Below, piece by piece: positions 1-9,828 of a stretch of 64,000 bases of DNA. This DNA comes from Pteria penguin (lineage: Eukaryota > Mollusca > Bivalvia > Pterioida > Pteriidae): positions 55,739,739 through 55,803,738 of the forward strand of contig CM068584.1 in NCBI GenBank assembly GCA_035048485.1. Direction: 5' to 3'. The first letter of the stretch is position 1. Each line of letters opens with the position of its first letter. The notes under the pieces were generated by a model. That model was not told the origin of the DNA and ran no database searches. It was given only the letters and a program-made list of their open reading frames with translations. The position numbers were made by a program, and so were the translations under genes.

Positions 1-519
1 TATCCGAGAGTGGAGAAACTAGAAAGTAAACATAAACGATCATACTACAAAAGTTATCGAATGAGTAAATTAGCAACAGTAGACAATCTAAAGATTCTTT
101 TGATATGTATACCGTTATATCTGGATGTAGGGAATACCTAGCATTTTAATTTAAAGTTGTAACTTAAAATTTTCAAAGCCGTCGTGGAGCTTACCTTATT
201 GCATTATTCATTCGAAGTGTAAATATAGTAATGGCCTGCTCGTCTTTCCTGACATGTATGTATAATCGGGCATTTATATATATGCAGATCAATGTCCTTA
301 TAAAATAGAAAAGGGAAGTTTACTGATGATATGAAAATGTGGCCTGAACTGACGTATCCATGTTTGTTTACGAGCACCCTGGAATTCACACGAAGGAATC
401 TATGAAAGCTTACAAAAGTCTACAGAGTTATAAATAATTCTTATCTGGTTATGTGCATAATGTTTTTACCTGAAAATATCAATAAAGTACTTTTAGGGGC
501 AAATGTAAGCGATAGCTAA
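1..519. other. gene-less AT-rich stretch
   Basis: Only short unconvincing reading frames are present here. I see no repeat, RNA gene or transposon domain. Confidence 0.5.
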
Positions 520-903
520 CGGACATCTGAGGTTCCATGCAAAGTAACATCAACATTTCCATCTACGAACATTCCCTCATCTACGATGAAACCTGATTGC
601 CAGTTGAGTGGAATTGGTTGTTCAAATACTTTATCGTCGTCAACCACGACCGGCCCTCGAAACATTCTGAAAAGTTCAAGTGCCACATTTGATCTAAATA
701 ATGGTGGCGTGACTACCGCCGACCATCAAATGGCTACAAACATTTTTATGGATGACGAGATTACGGATAGTCAAAGAATCAGTATACCTGATTATGAGAC
801 TATAACACCAGTTAAGAAAAGTCCGATCTATATACCAGATGAATCAACATCAAAATACATGTACTTACTTGATATACCACCGATAAAAGAACGAAGAAGT
901 TGA
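520..903 (+). CDS. possible terminal exon of an unknown gene
   Basis: The frame is open from just after a stop at 517-519 to the TGA at 901-903, giving about 127 codons; the first ATG is at 586. The predicted peptide is rich in Ser, Thr, Asp and Pro, ends in a basic tail (KERRS), and shows no domain I recognise. It resembles a disordered cytoplasmic tail. A polyadenylation-like AATAAA lies at 981-986, 78 bases after the stop, which fits a last exon. A convincing polypyrimidine tract and splice acceptor upstream is missing. It could be chance, so the call is weak. Confidence 0.3.
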   Translation, partial: RTSEVPCKVTSTFPSTNIPSSTMKPDCQLSGIGCSNTLSSSTTTGPRNILKSSSATFDLNNGGVTTADHQMATNIFMDDEITDSQRISIPDYETITPVKKSPIYIPDESTSKYMYLLDIPPIKERRS

Positions 904-1989
904 GGAAGAAAATCAGAAGATTTGATTTCAAACATTCATCATCAAAAAATAAGGACTGCGGTCCCTACGAGCCGTTTTGAAATAAACAGTTAATAGAAAT
1001 ATCTGTAAATAGAAACTATATATGTGAATTTCATTCTAGCATCAAAGAAGAAAGAATATTTTTATTGAGCTCATCTCTTATTTGATAATGTCAATATAAC
1101 AGTCTCTAGTGTAACGTTTTTCATCAAAACTACACAATCCAACTTCATTACACATGTATTTTATATAAATATGACCCGTGGTTATCATTTCTAATCAGCA
1201 CAAGTTTATTTAGCGTTTTGGGTTTTTTTAAGTAAACTTTGTTTATAAAGTTTGTGGTGAAACTGCTTTTTGATTACACTCTTTGATATTCCTTTCTTTG
1301 TACCTTTTTCTGTAGTCACTCATCAAAATAAAACACATCTTCGGTCGAAAGCCGACAAATTCTTTAATGGGTAGACCTGTAATATGAAAAGTAAATGAAT
1401 TAAAACCTAGGCTTTAAATTTGAAGCTATTGAAGACAAGGGTCCTGTCCGATACCTCATGTATTACACCATTGTTAATTAATATATGTATTTTATGGTTG
1501 TTATCTTGTTTTATTATATTAATGTTACACTCCCTCCACCATACCTCCTCCCTCCCACTTATTTGCGGATATCTGATTACTTTTGTCGTTTTTAAATCGG
1601 TGGTAGACCCCCACCCCTACCACATAATTCTCCTTTCCCGCTCCCCCGCCTTTTTCCCGTCCCCTACCTCTTCATCCCTCTCACCCTATCCCACACCTCA
1701 TATAACATCTTAGTTAATTAATATATGTATTTTATAGTTATTATCTTAAATATCTTATAGGGATATTTGTAATAAAACTATATATTGAATGTTATTTTAG
1801 CGGAACCGCGCTAAATGTTATACGTGTATACGCTATGACATAATTCTTTGTTTATTGTAATTTTTCATATATCGGTTATAAAATATGGATATTATATAAC
1901 TTAAGCCACCAATACCAGTAAAATTCACTGGAAGAAGGTCAGGAGACCGAAATGTTGTGAATACTGAGTTAATTGTTCTTTAAATTATA
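904..1989. other. non-coding, possible 3' UTR then AT-rich spacer
   Basis: The stretch contains AATAAA at 981-986, a pyrimidine-rich segment around 1530-1700, a 35-bp direct repeat pair and a 7-bp hairpin at 1796-1815 (TTTAGCG, loop GAACCG, CGCTAAA). I see no gene. Confidence 0.45.
1473..1747 (+). repeat. 35-bp direct repeat pair
   Basis: Copies at 1473-1507 and 1713-1747 begin GTTAATTAATATATGTATTT and differ at two positions (G in the first copy, A in the second). They enclose about 205 bp of C-rich sequence. This could be a local duplication or short terminal repeats of a small insertion. Confidence 0.6.
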
Positions 1990-2330
1990 TTAAGACCGTA
2001 TCGCGTGCTACTGCAGCACCGGAAAACCGTAGATCGTGCAATAAACGAGATGCTAGACGCGGATATAATCACTCGTTCGCAATCTCCCTGGGCTTTTCCG
2101 TTAGTGATAGTATCGAAAAGGACGGTTCTTCTCGCATGTGCGTTGACAATAGAAAACTGAATAAAATAACTACACGACGATCTTGCAACTCCTCGGTCAG
2201 TATTGCCAATAGCCTACAACAAATATGGTCTATGTATGCACATCTAACCTTCAGGGGCAACATATTGGGACCAAGAAAGTCTCTATGAGTTTAGAATTGA
2301 GGTCTTTGGTTAAATGGGATTAGAAGAATT
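1990..2330 (+). pseudogene. Gypsy-type reverse transcriptase remnant
   Basis: Translation shows the N-terminal blocks of a Ty3/Gypsy RT: an RPYRV-like start, then an AINEMLDADII block, SQSPWAFPLVIV, and, after a frameshift near 2114, KDGSSRMCVDNRKLN. Further on, in a third frame (about 2270-2320), the sequence weakly resembles the block before the catalytic region. The YxDD motif, integrase and gag are absent. No LTRs are visible. The fragment is old: it has at least two frame changes and loses similarity quickly. I am fairly sure of the RT family and unsure of the element lineage. Confidence 0.65.
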
Positions 2331-2647
2331 GTTTACAGCTAGACAGACAGATGATTTGACAGACAGCTGTATATTTAAAGCTCAACTGACATAAACCAAT
2401 GGAACCAAAAAGCAAAAGACTAGATATTTGTGATTATTTATGTTTAAAACTCATATGGGAACTATCATTGCGGGATAGCATCCATGTCTAGTTTGTTTGA
2501 TGTCTATCCGTTTAAGATTTTATATTCTCAAATTACTTTGACCCACATTAATGCGAGTCAATTGTGTAAAAATGACCTACAAGACTATTATGAGGTCGAT
2601 GGTTGATATTATTTCTATATAGATACTGAATTCAAAGAAACAAATAA
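2331..2647. other. spacer, nothing recognised
   Basis: AT-rich sequence between the RT remnant and the MITE, with no convincing frame. Confidence 0.4.
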
Positions 2648-3116
2648 CGCAGCTGTGTTAAGGCAATACACAATTATATAATGTTACAGAAAACCCGCCA
2701 AAACATAACATGACGTCATTGTGACGTCACTATGGTTCATAACATTGTATAGAGAGGGATAAACTGCAAAAATCAAAATGCCATGAAAACTGCTGCAGTG
2801 CAACCTTTTCCTCAACTCTATTTGTCGTGTAATTTCACATGAAGACTGTTCTACGTCTATTTGAAATGCGTCTTGCTGGGCCTAACTTTTTATATATATA
2901 CAATTACGCGTTTTTATAAGTTGGGCAAAGCTATAAATATTATTGATAGGCTTCCATTTATTGTATACAATCCTTGATTACCAAATTAGGCAATATACCC
3001 TTGCACTTTTTGAATGTTTGTTGTTAATACTACATAATTATGTTATATATATATAGCAATTCACGTGATCAGATTATAATGTCAATGACGTCGTGGAGTG
3101 CCTTAACGTTATTGCG
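2648..3116 (+). mobile_element. MITE-like element, copy 1
   Basis: The ends form imperfect inverted repeats: CGCAG....GTTAAGGCA at 2648 onward, and the complement TGCCTTAACGTTATTGCG ending at 3116. A longer diverged copy lies inverted at 31373-31999, where the TA flanks are clear. Together these define the borders as a small non-autonomous DNA transposon, possibly mariner-like because of TA. It encodes no protein. Two TGACGTCA sites (2711-2718 and 2722-2729) lie near the left end. Confidence 0.75.
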
Positions 3117-3674
3117 TAACAAGAGATTAAGTCATACCCTGTTCATACATCACCTCATATATAATCATTCCATCGTCACTTTAATCTCTACTCTATACAC
3201 AAATGAATTGTCAAGTGTCATACCTTTATATATATTTGATTTTTATTTGGTTAAATTAGTAATTTTTTACATCATGCGTTTTATTATATCAATTACCATC
3301 ATTATCTTAACACACCACATAATACATCCGATTTCAGAACCCACAAATATTACGGAAAGTACAGTAAGCGTTATAGTCTGGATGAGAAAAAAATCTATAC
3401 ACGGAAAACCATGTATCACTTGTTCTAAAACATTCAAATAAAAGTCTGAGCAGAAAAGGCAACTTTCTGAAAATCCAACTGGCGATTGATAGAATTGGGG
3501 GGAGTTGTGGCGCGTGTTTATGATCGTAGATTTAATTGTATTAATTAACTTGATTAGTTTGTTGTTTTGGTTAATTGTGTAGTCTAAAGTTGATGCTATA
3601 AAAAGTACGATGTACCTGCTCCTCGCCCCGAGGATCATGGAATTTGCTCCTCCCATGGAGGAGCACCATAAGAG
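3117..3674. other. spacer, nothing firm recognised
   Basis: Low-complexity AT-rich sequence, becoming less AT-rich after about 3600 (GAGGAGC-type repeats on both strands). It may include sequence upstream of the retrotransposon promoter. Confidence 0.4.
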
Positions 3675-3741
3675 TATAAATAGTGGGGCGATCTGCGCTC
3701 ACTAAATCATTCCAGTTTGGTCTCTCGAGCGAAGCGGACGT
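3675..3741 (+). promoter_or_regulatory. candidate TATA-Inr-DPE core promoter
   Basis: TATAAATA lies at 3675-3682, an initiator-like TCATTC at 3707-3712 (putative +1 at A3709), and GGACGT at 3736-3741. The last matches the RGWYVT downstream promoter element at exactly +28 to +33. Spacing of all three is canonical for RNA polymerase II. It lies about 510 bp upstream of LINE ORF1. Non-LTR elements of the I and jockey groups are known to use internal Inr-DPE promoters. The TATA box would then be host sequence or belong to an LTR-like unit. Confidence 0.45.
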
Positions 3742-4088
3742 GAGCTCAGTTCGGCGCCACATTGGATCAAGTGATTAAAAGATAAGCAACGCTTATACAA
3801 CGCACTAATTAAGATCGGGCGATTACAGAATAGTTGTAGATCCCGGGAGGTATCCTAGGATCTCTCTATTTTGTATTCCGCCGCCCCCCCCCCCTCCTTT
3901 TGCACAATTAACATTCCCAAACAATAACCATATCCCCTCTTAATTAAGTTGTTTATATCTTAGTGATCGTACTCTAATTACACTGCCTAAATTGTGAGGC
4001 AGCTTATGTATTAATAATTGTATTATTATTGTAATAAATTAAAGAAAACATACACGGAACCGCGTAGGCGAAGTGTATTTATTGTCGT

Positions 4089-4121
4089 CTCGGTGAAATA
4101 GAGCTAGTTCTATCACCCGAG
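4089..4121 (+). promoter_or_regulatory. 5' UTR hairpin of the LINE
   Basis: CTCGGTGA and ATAGA pair with TCTAT and CACCCGAG around the loop GCTAGT, giving a nearly perfect 13-pair stem with one bulge. It lies about 100 nt before the ORF1 start and could affect ribosome entry or RNA packaging. Confidence 0.5.
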
Positions 4122-4221
4122 GCGATAATTATCACATTCCAGAGAATCAAGAAGACAACTCAGGTAAAGGTGTTAGGGATTTCCCCCTATATCTTACTTA
4201 CTTGTTATCGTTAAATTAAAC

Positions 4222-5451
4222 ATGTATAAGTACTTTAAAGTTAACATCGTGCCCCAGAGAGGCAACAGCAGTGTGGACTGGGGATCGCTGTTCCCAGGTG
4301 TAAACAAGGTCGGAAAGACCTTCAATCAGACAATGGCTTTTAAGCCTTTAGAAAGGTCAGAGGGCAAATATACCCTCCTTTCTAATCCAGAGATGGTAGA
4401 TCCTCTAATCAGAGCGTGCAATGAAAGCACCACAGCGCATGCATATCTCGTTGATGGGCAGCACTACAGCACTGTAGTGCTCAAAGGAGTCGACATGAGG
4501 CGTCGCTCCTTTGCCAAATTCCAGGACGATCTGGTACATTACAATTTTTCAGGAGAGGGGGCACCCACCCTCCTCTCTTTAACATATATGACGAACAAGC
4601 ATAAGAAAGCTACAAAAGCAATCAAGTGCTCGTTCACAGGTAACAAACCTATTAAATTCAAAGGTCTGGGCACCTATGCTAGAGTGGAGGAATACGTTCC
4701 CCCACCTACTAGGTGCCAAAACTGCCATGGATTTCACAGGTCTAAGACCTGTAAATCCAAGTCAAAATGCTCTAGGTGCGGGGGTGATCATAAAAACACC
4801 CAGTGCGCAGCAACACAGGCTAAGTGTCCAAACTGCGGTGGGGCACACACGGCCTATTACAGTGGATGCCCGATGCATCAAAAACATCGGGCTGCCATGA
4901 CGGTTATGGTAACTGAAAAGTTACCATACGCCCAGGCTATAACAAAGGTAGCCCATATCAGGGGAACAGCAGAGACAAACTCCTTTCGACAGGAGAAACT
5001 CACGATGGGGGAGTCCCTCGTAGCCTTCATGGAGGAGGTGATGGGGAAACTCCTCCCAGAAAATCCCCAGGTTAAAGAGGTTATCCGCGAGGCGGCGGTA
5101 AACCATATACCCGGTTTCGCCCCTAAAAAGGCGAAACAGTCTGCCGGAGTTCGACCCTCCGACAGCCAGGTTGAGGCCAAAAAATTAGTGGGCCCCTCCG
5201 CAGCCAAACCCCCAACAAAACCAAAAACGGGGGCAGTGCCTGAGGGTAATAAAGTCGCCCCCAAACCAAAGGCTACCCAACTAACTAAATCAAATAAGCG
5301 CCCGAGGTCTCCTGACTCCAAGCGCGCTAGTTTGGAGGGAAAGGCCCCTGCTAGGAAGAGATTCAACTCCGCTCCCTACGCAGGTCAACGCGCCGTATCC
5401 TCAACTAGGCCGCAGGCAGATGCCATCCAAGAGCATCCCGTTGCCTCTTAG
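4222..5451 (+). CDS. LINE ORF1, Gag-like nucleic acid binding protein
   Basis: 409 codons, uninterrupted. ORF1 proteins coat the LINE RNA and assist reverse transcription. Three zinc knuckles are visible: C165-C168-H172-C177 and C183-C186-H190-C195, both CX2CX3HX4C, and C202-C205-H209-C216 with a wider CX2CX3HX6C spacing. The N-terminal 150 residues contain the FKGLGTYARVEEYVPPPTRC stretch that leads into the knuckles, as in I and R1-type ORF1 proteins. The C-terminal third is Lys/Pro/Ala-rich, basic and probably disordered. The ATG at 4222 follows a long 5' UTR; an earlier in-frame start was not seen. ORF2 follows in another frame. Confidence 0.85.
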   Translation: MYKYFKVNIVPQRGNSSVDWGSLFPGVNKVGKTFNQTMAFKPLERSEGKYTLLSNPEMVDPLIRACNESTTAHAYLVDGQHYSTVVLKGVDMRRRSFAKFQDDLVHYNFSGEGAPTLLSLTYMTNKHKKATKAIKCSFTGNKPIKFKGLGTYARVEEYVPPPTRCQNCHGFHRSKTCKSKSKCSRCGGDHKNTQCAATQAKCPNCGGAHTAYYSGCPMHQKHRAAMTVMVTEKLPYAQAITKVAHIRGTAETNSFRQEKLTMGESLVAFMEEVMGKLLPENPQVKEVIREAAVNHIPGFAPKKAKQSAGVRPSDSQVEAKKLVGPSAAKPPTKPKTGAVPEGNKVAPKPKATQLTKSNKRPRSPDSKRASLEGKAPARKRFNSAPYAGQRAVSSTRPQADAIQEHPVAS

Positions 5452-5654
5452 CCTTTCAAACCAGCCAGCAAGCGGCCGTATTCGAATTACGACCGCGAGA
5501 TAGTCAGTGGTCTCTGGCAGGCTGCTCCTCCGTCCCGTAACGGTCGGAAAGCCCTCCCCGTAGGTAAGAGGGTGGAGGAAACCGCGTCCGATCCCGCGGC
5601 TCAGCCTAAGAACTGAGTCAACTAGCAATAAATACCATCCGATAGCCAGACAAA
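5452..5654 (+). other. inter-ORF spacer with hairpin
   Basis: 203 nt between the ORF1 stop and the ORF2 start. A hairpin at 5472-5496 (GCGGCCGTA, loop TTCGAAT, TACGACCGC; one C-A mismatch) lies just after the ORF1 stop. It may be involved in ORF2 translation, which in these elements needs reinitiation or internal entry. Confidence 0.5.
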
Positions 5655-8600
5655 ATGGATAGTTTAAAAATATTGCAATGGAACGCGCGGGGCCTAAACA
5701 GCAACGGCCCACTCTTTCGGAGACTTGTGGAGGAGGAAACACCCCACCTAATTTGTATTCAGGAAACGTTCCTCCGACCCTCGCGGAACCCTATCAGCAT
5801 CCCGGGCTATGAAGTAGTTGGGGCTGATAGGGATTCAGATAAAAGTAGAGGCGGTCTGGCTATTTATATAAGTAAGCACTTAAGCTATGCTAAACTAAGC
5901 TTAAACTTTGATACCCAAAACTTAGAGAAACAAGCCATTCAAATAGAAACAAATAAATATGGTAAAATCAATATTATTAACATTTATAACCCTCCGGGGT
6001 CAGATAACGCTAGGTTCCTAGAAGTAATTACCAATAAATTCCCCCAAAACACAGTCATCTTAGGTGACTTTAATTCACACCATCCACTGTGGGGGTCCGA
6101 GTCTGAGAGCTCTAACAGCGAGCTTCTCGTCACATGGCTGGAGGAGAACAATCTATGTGTCTTGAACTGTGGAGAGCCTACGCGCATCAACACTGCTAGA
6201 GACCATGGGTCCTCCTCGGTCCTGGATCTCACTATCACCTCTCATACACTTACTTCGGATGCAAGTTGGGAGGTGATACAGGATCCATGTGGATCGGACC
6301 ACCTACCCATAAAAATAGAATTTAAAATAGGACCCCAATTAGTTTTGCCCCCTAAATTCCTCACAAATAAAGCTAACTGGGAAAAATTCTCTGCCCACTT
6401 AAACAGCTACCCCCTTACTAAAATAGCAGATCCCGACATAAATAAGTACTTAGGAAACATTAACATAGCCATAAACTCGGCCGCAAAACATGCCATACCG
6501 CGAGCCTCGGGTAAGACTGCGAAGCGCCCGCCCAACCCGGCATGGACTGACCATTGTACCACTGTCTGTAAGAATAGCAGACAGGCTTTTCGGCAATTTA
6601 AACGTGGGCACATAACTAAGGCTGAATATAACCTAACATTAAAACATACAAAAAAAGTCATTAAACAGGAAGCTAAAAATCATTGGAAAAGCTATGTTTC
6701 AACTTTAAATAAAGATTCTAATATTAAACAAGTTTGGAATAAGGTGTCTAGGCTATCGGGCGGGCGCGGAGGCACTCGCGTACCCACCATCGGAGACGCG
6801 TCCACCTCCAGGGCAAAGGCCGAAGCACTTGCCCAGCAGTTCGCGAGCGCGAGTTCGAACCGTAACATCGAACCCGGTCATGCTCAGCATCGCGACACCC
6901 ACACACAACTATACAACAACAAAATCAATGACCTAGGACCTGACACTGGGCCACTCAACGAGCCCATTGACGTCGACGAACTGACTGACGCCCTCCTTAA
7001 CAAGAGGGATTCAGCTGCCGGGGCTGACGACATCACTTATCACATGCTTAAACACACTCCACCATCATTCCAAAACGTACTTACACACTTCTTCAATCAA
7101 ATATACAGCACTGGTCACTTCCCCCAGGGATGGAGGGAGGCCACTGTTATACCAATCCCGAAACTTGGCAAGGACCCCCACCTAGCAGAGTCCTATAGGC
7201 CCATCTCCCTTACCTCCCACTTGTGCAAAACACTAGAAACTATATTAACCAATAGACTTAAATGGTTTTTAGAGAAAAAAGGAATAATCCATAGAAACCA
7301 GAGTGGGTTCCGTAAGGGGAGATCAACCATCGACCACCTAGTAACACTTGAGACGGAGGTTCGATGTGCTATGGCGGCCAAGAAATACACTGGGGCCGTC
7401 TTCCTTGACATCTCCAAAGCCTTTGACTTAGTATGGCACGAGGGCCTACTAGTCAAGGCCAAGGACTATGGGATTACAGGGAAGATGTTTCAATTTATAA
7501 ATGGGTTCCTCAAGGATAGGAAAATCCAAGTGAGAATTGGAGACCAGCTATCCTCTAAATACACCCTAGAGAATGGCACTCCCCAGGGCTCGGTCATTAG
7601 CCCGACATTGTTTAACATCATGGCGAATGACCTAGTGGACCATGTCCAGACGGGGGAGGATGATCAGGCAGACACGCCACACCTCTCTCAATTTGCAGAC
7701 GACAACAAAATTACCTTCTCTCATAAGAACATAAAGAAAATAAACCAACAACTGCAAAAATCACTAAATGCAATCACCACATGGGCAACCAAGTGGGGTT
7801 TTAAATTATCTAAAGAAAAAACTGTAGCAGTTCTTTTTGGGAAAACAAAACATAATTTTTCTCAAGTTAAAGAAAAATTTAAACTTAAAATAAATAATAC
7901 TCCAATCAAGGTTGAAAAGTCTGCAAAATTTTTGGGAGTCATTTTTGATGAACATCTCAACTTTAGAGAACACATAAAACATGTTAAAAACGGATGTAAT
8001 AAAGCATTAAATTTAATGAGAGCAGTTTCTGGAACAGATTTTGGGGCGGATAAACAAACCCTCTTACTCTTATATCAATCTTTGATTCGATCTAGGCTAG
8101 ATTATGGTTGCCAAGCATATCAGTCAGCAGCCAGAGCCACACTCAAAACACTAGATCGCATACAATACACAGCGCTCAGAATAGCTCTGGGTGCCCTACA
8201 AAACACCAGAGAGGAGGCTCTCTTAGCGGAAGCTGGGGAACTCCCTCTACATCTCAGACGTGAGGAACTAGCCCTCAAATACTGGACTAGAACACTCCAG
8301 ACTCCTGACAATCCGGCCAATGAGGTGACATCTAGGACCTACGCTAAATACTACAATTGGCCACCTATAGCTGACTCCTGGGACCTGAATGGGTACGGGC
8401 CATTCGGCTTCAAAATAGATAGGAGTTTCAATAAGTCCCTACTAGGTAGCTTGGACATAGCCACGACCAGACCTTCACCCCATCCTCCGTGGCTTTTAAA
8501 TCGACCCTTAGTCTCAACAGATATAGCGAAGGAAATAACTAAGCAAGACCTTCCAGCCAAGATTAAGGCAGTCACGGAGGAGTTAATAGATAGGAAATAT

Positions 8601-9473
8601 TGTGGCTATCATAAAATATTTACGGACGGGTCCAAAGACCCCACGACTGGGCGCACTGGTTCCGCTTACTATGACGCCGCTACATTAGAAGGAAATTACT
8701 ATAGATGTAGTGACCATCTATCCATATATAGTACCGAACTAATAGCAATAAGAGAAGCTATGGACCATATTAAGATCCAAAACTATGACAGGGCAGTCAT
8801 ATTAAGTGACTCCCTCAGTGCGCTCACATCAATAGGAAGCAGGGTCAGTAGTAGGGCTGACCTAGTGGACGATATCTGGATAGAAAACCATAAACTGACA
8901 TCTGCAGGTATCGACATTAGGTTCGAATGGACACCGGCCCATGTAGGTATCCATGGTAACGAGACAGTAGATAGACTGGCTAAGTTATCACTAGAACAAC
9001 AAGACATTGACATCACCCCAGGACTGAGTGCTAATGAGGTCTACCCAGTCATTAGGAACATGATTGCGGAATCGTGGAAGTTCGAATACGAAAATAGCGA
9101 ACTTTTCATCCAAGTCCTCAAATCGAACCCATTAGCAAAAACAGACACCTATCATAAAAACAGAAAACTTGACAGAACCATTACTAGACTCAGACTGGGG
9201 AAAACTAAACTAAAAGGGGATGTGGGGAAGTTCATCTTCGGCGATGGACCTGACTGCCCCCTCTGCAAAACCCCTGAAACTATTGATCACTACCTATTAC
9301 GATGTCCCTTACATCGAGACGCACGGACAGACATGATTAGGAAACTAACCGACATAGGTACTGTGACGTTCGACCTCCGGACTCTACTCGCACCTGACAA
9401 ACATCATTCCATCAATACCCACGCGATTCTAGCTGAGTACGTCGTTGCCACGGGTTATATTGATAAGATATAA
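5655..9473 (+). CDS. LINE ORF2: endonuclease, reverse transcriptase, RNase H
   Basis: 1272 codons without interruption. Residues 1-230 form an APE-type endonuclease: QWNARGL, IQETFL, VILGDFNSHH and the terminal GSDHLPI are present. RT motifs follow: YRPISLTS, GFRKGRST, motif A FLDISKAFD (about 583), motif B GTPQGSVISP, motif C FADD (about 677), and FLGVIFD. RNase H starts near 985 with FTDGSK, then the STELIAI glutamate, LSDSLSAL, and WTPAHVGIHGNE with the following Asp. A CPLCKTPETIDHYLLRC zinc motif sits near 1200. The enzyme nicks target DNA and primes cDNA synthesis there. All catalytic residues I can check are intact. The start at 5655 gives a normal-length endonuclease domain. Confidence 0.92.
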   Translation: MDSLKILQWNARGLNSNGPLFRRLVEEETPHLICIQETFLRPSRNPISIPGYEVVGADRDSDKSRGGLAIYISKHLSYAKLSLNFDTQNLEKQAIQIETNKYGKINIINIYNPPGSDNARFLEVITNKFPQNTVILGDFNSHHPLWGSESESSNSELLVTWLEENNLCVLNCGEPTRINTARDHGSSSVLDLTITSHTLTSDASWEVIQDPCGSDHLPIKIEFKIGPQLVLPPKFLTNKANWEKFSAHLNSYPLTKIADPDINKYLGNINIAINSAAKHAIPRASGKTAKRPPNPAWTDHCTTVCKNSRQAFRQFKRGHITKAEYNLTLKHTKKVIKQEAKNHWKSYVSTLNKDSNIKQVWNKVSRLSGGRGGTRVPTIGDASTSRAKAEALAQQFASASSNRNIEPGHAQHRDTHTQLYNNKINDLGPDTGPLNEPIDVDELTDALLNKRDSAAGADDITYHMLKHTPPSFQNVLTHFFNQIYSTGHFPQGWREATVIPIPKLGKDPHLAESYRPISLTSHLCKTLETILTNRLKWFLEKKGIIHRNQSGFRKGRSTIDHLVTLETEVRCAMAAKKYTGAVFLDISKAFDLVWHEGLLVKAKDYGITGKMFQFINGFLKDRKIQVRIGDQLSSKYTLENGTPQGSVISPTLFNIMANDLVDHVQTGEDDQADTPHLSQFADDNKITFSHKNIKKINQQLQKSLNAITTWATKWGFKLSKEKTVAVLFGKTKHNFSQVKEKFKLKINNTPIKVEKSAKFLGVIFDEHLNFREHIKHVKNGCNKALNLMRAVSGTDFGADKQTLLLLYQSLIRSRLDYGCQAYQSAARATLKTLDRIQYTALRIALGALQNTREEALLAEAGELPLHLRREELALKYWTRTLQTPDNPANEVTSRTYAKYYNWPPIADSWDLNGYGPFGFKIDRSFNKSLLGSLDIATTRPSPHPPWLLNRPLVSTDIAKEITKQDLPAKIKAVTEELIDRKYCGYHKIFTDGSKDPTTGRTGSAYYDAATLEGNYYRCSDHLSIYSTELIAIREAMDHIKIQNYDRAVILSDSLSALTSIGSRVSSRADLVDDIWIENHKLTSAGIDIRFEWTPAHVGIHGNETVDRLAKLSLEQQDIDITPGLSANEVYPVIRNMIAESWKFEYENSELFIQVLKSNPLAKTDTYHKNRKLDRTITRLRLGKTKLKGDVGKFIFGDGPDCPLCKTPETIDHYLLRCPLHRDARTDMIRKLTDIGTVTFDLRTLLAPDKHHSINTHAILAEYVVATGYIDKI

Positions 9474-9517
9474 CTGCGTGGTCGTAGACCCTCAGTCGCG
9501 CGAGTCAGGAGCCAGTA

Positions 9518-9539
9518 GACTAGGAATACAGTCCTAGTC
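9518..9539 (+). other. 3' UTR hairpin
   Basis: GACTAGG pairs with CCTAGTC around the 8-nt loop AATACAGT. It lies 45 nt after the ORF2 stop. Confidence 0.5.
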
Positions 9540-9656
9540 ATCGCGGTTCGCCTGTCGAACAAACAGAACCTTCACCTAAACACACACAATCACACAAAAA
9601 GCTACCCCCCCCCCTTCCGCACAAATATAAAATACACTTTTCTTTAGACCCAAGTG

Positions 9657-9728
9657 AACCCTGTATCCAGCAACTGCTGGATTACTGATGGAGTACTACA
9701 TTAGTCGGCGTCGTATGGATGCAGGGTT
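9657..9728 (+). other. predicted three-way-junction RNA fold in LINE 3' UTR
   Basis: The outer stem AACCCTG (9657-9663) pairs with CAGGGTT (9722-9728). Inside are hairpin 1, ATCCAGC-AACT-GCTGGAT (9665-9682), and hairpin 2, ACTGAT with ATTAGT (9684-9705, one G-U). LINE reverse transcriptases commonly recognise structured 3' UTR RNA, so this is a candidate recognition element. This is a paper fold only; no energy calculation was made. Confidence 0.5.
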
Positions 9729-9828
9729 GATCTCAAAAAATTAAATAAACGCTAAATAGGGGGAGGGGAGGAGAGGGGGGGGGGGTGGCACATACACATC
9801 ACAAACCTGTCTTTTCTCTAAACTATCA

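Noticed and set aside
3040..3441. 133-codon protein on the plus strand
   Set aside because: It starts inside the MITE and has no domain; composition is that of random AT-rich DNA.
4878..5366. 162-codon minus-strand ORF inside LINE ORF1
   Set aside because: Antisense shadow of the GC-richer ORF1 coding sequence.
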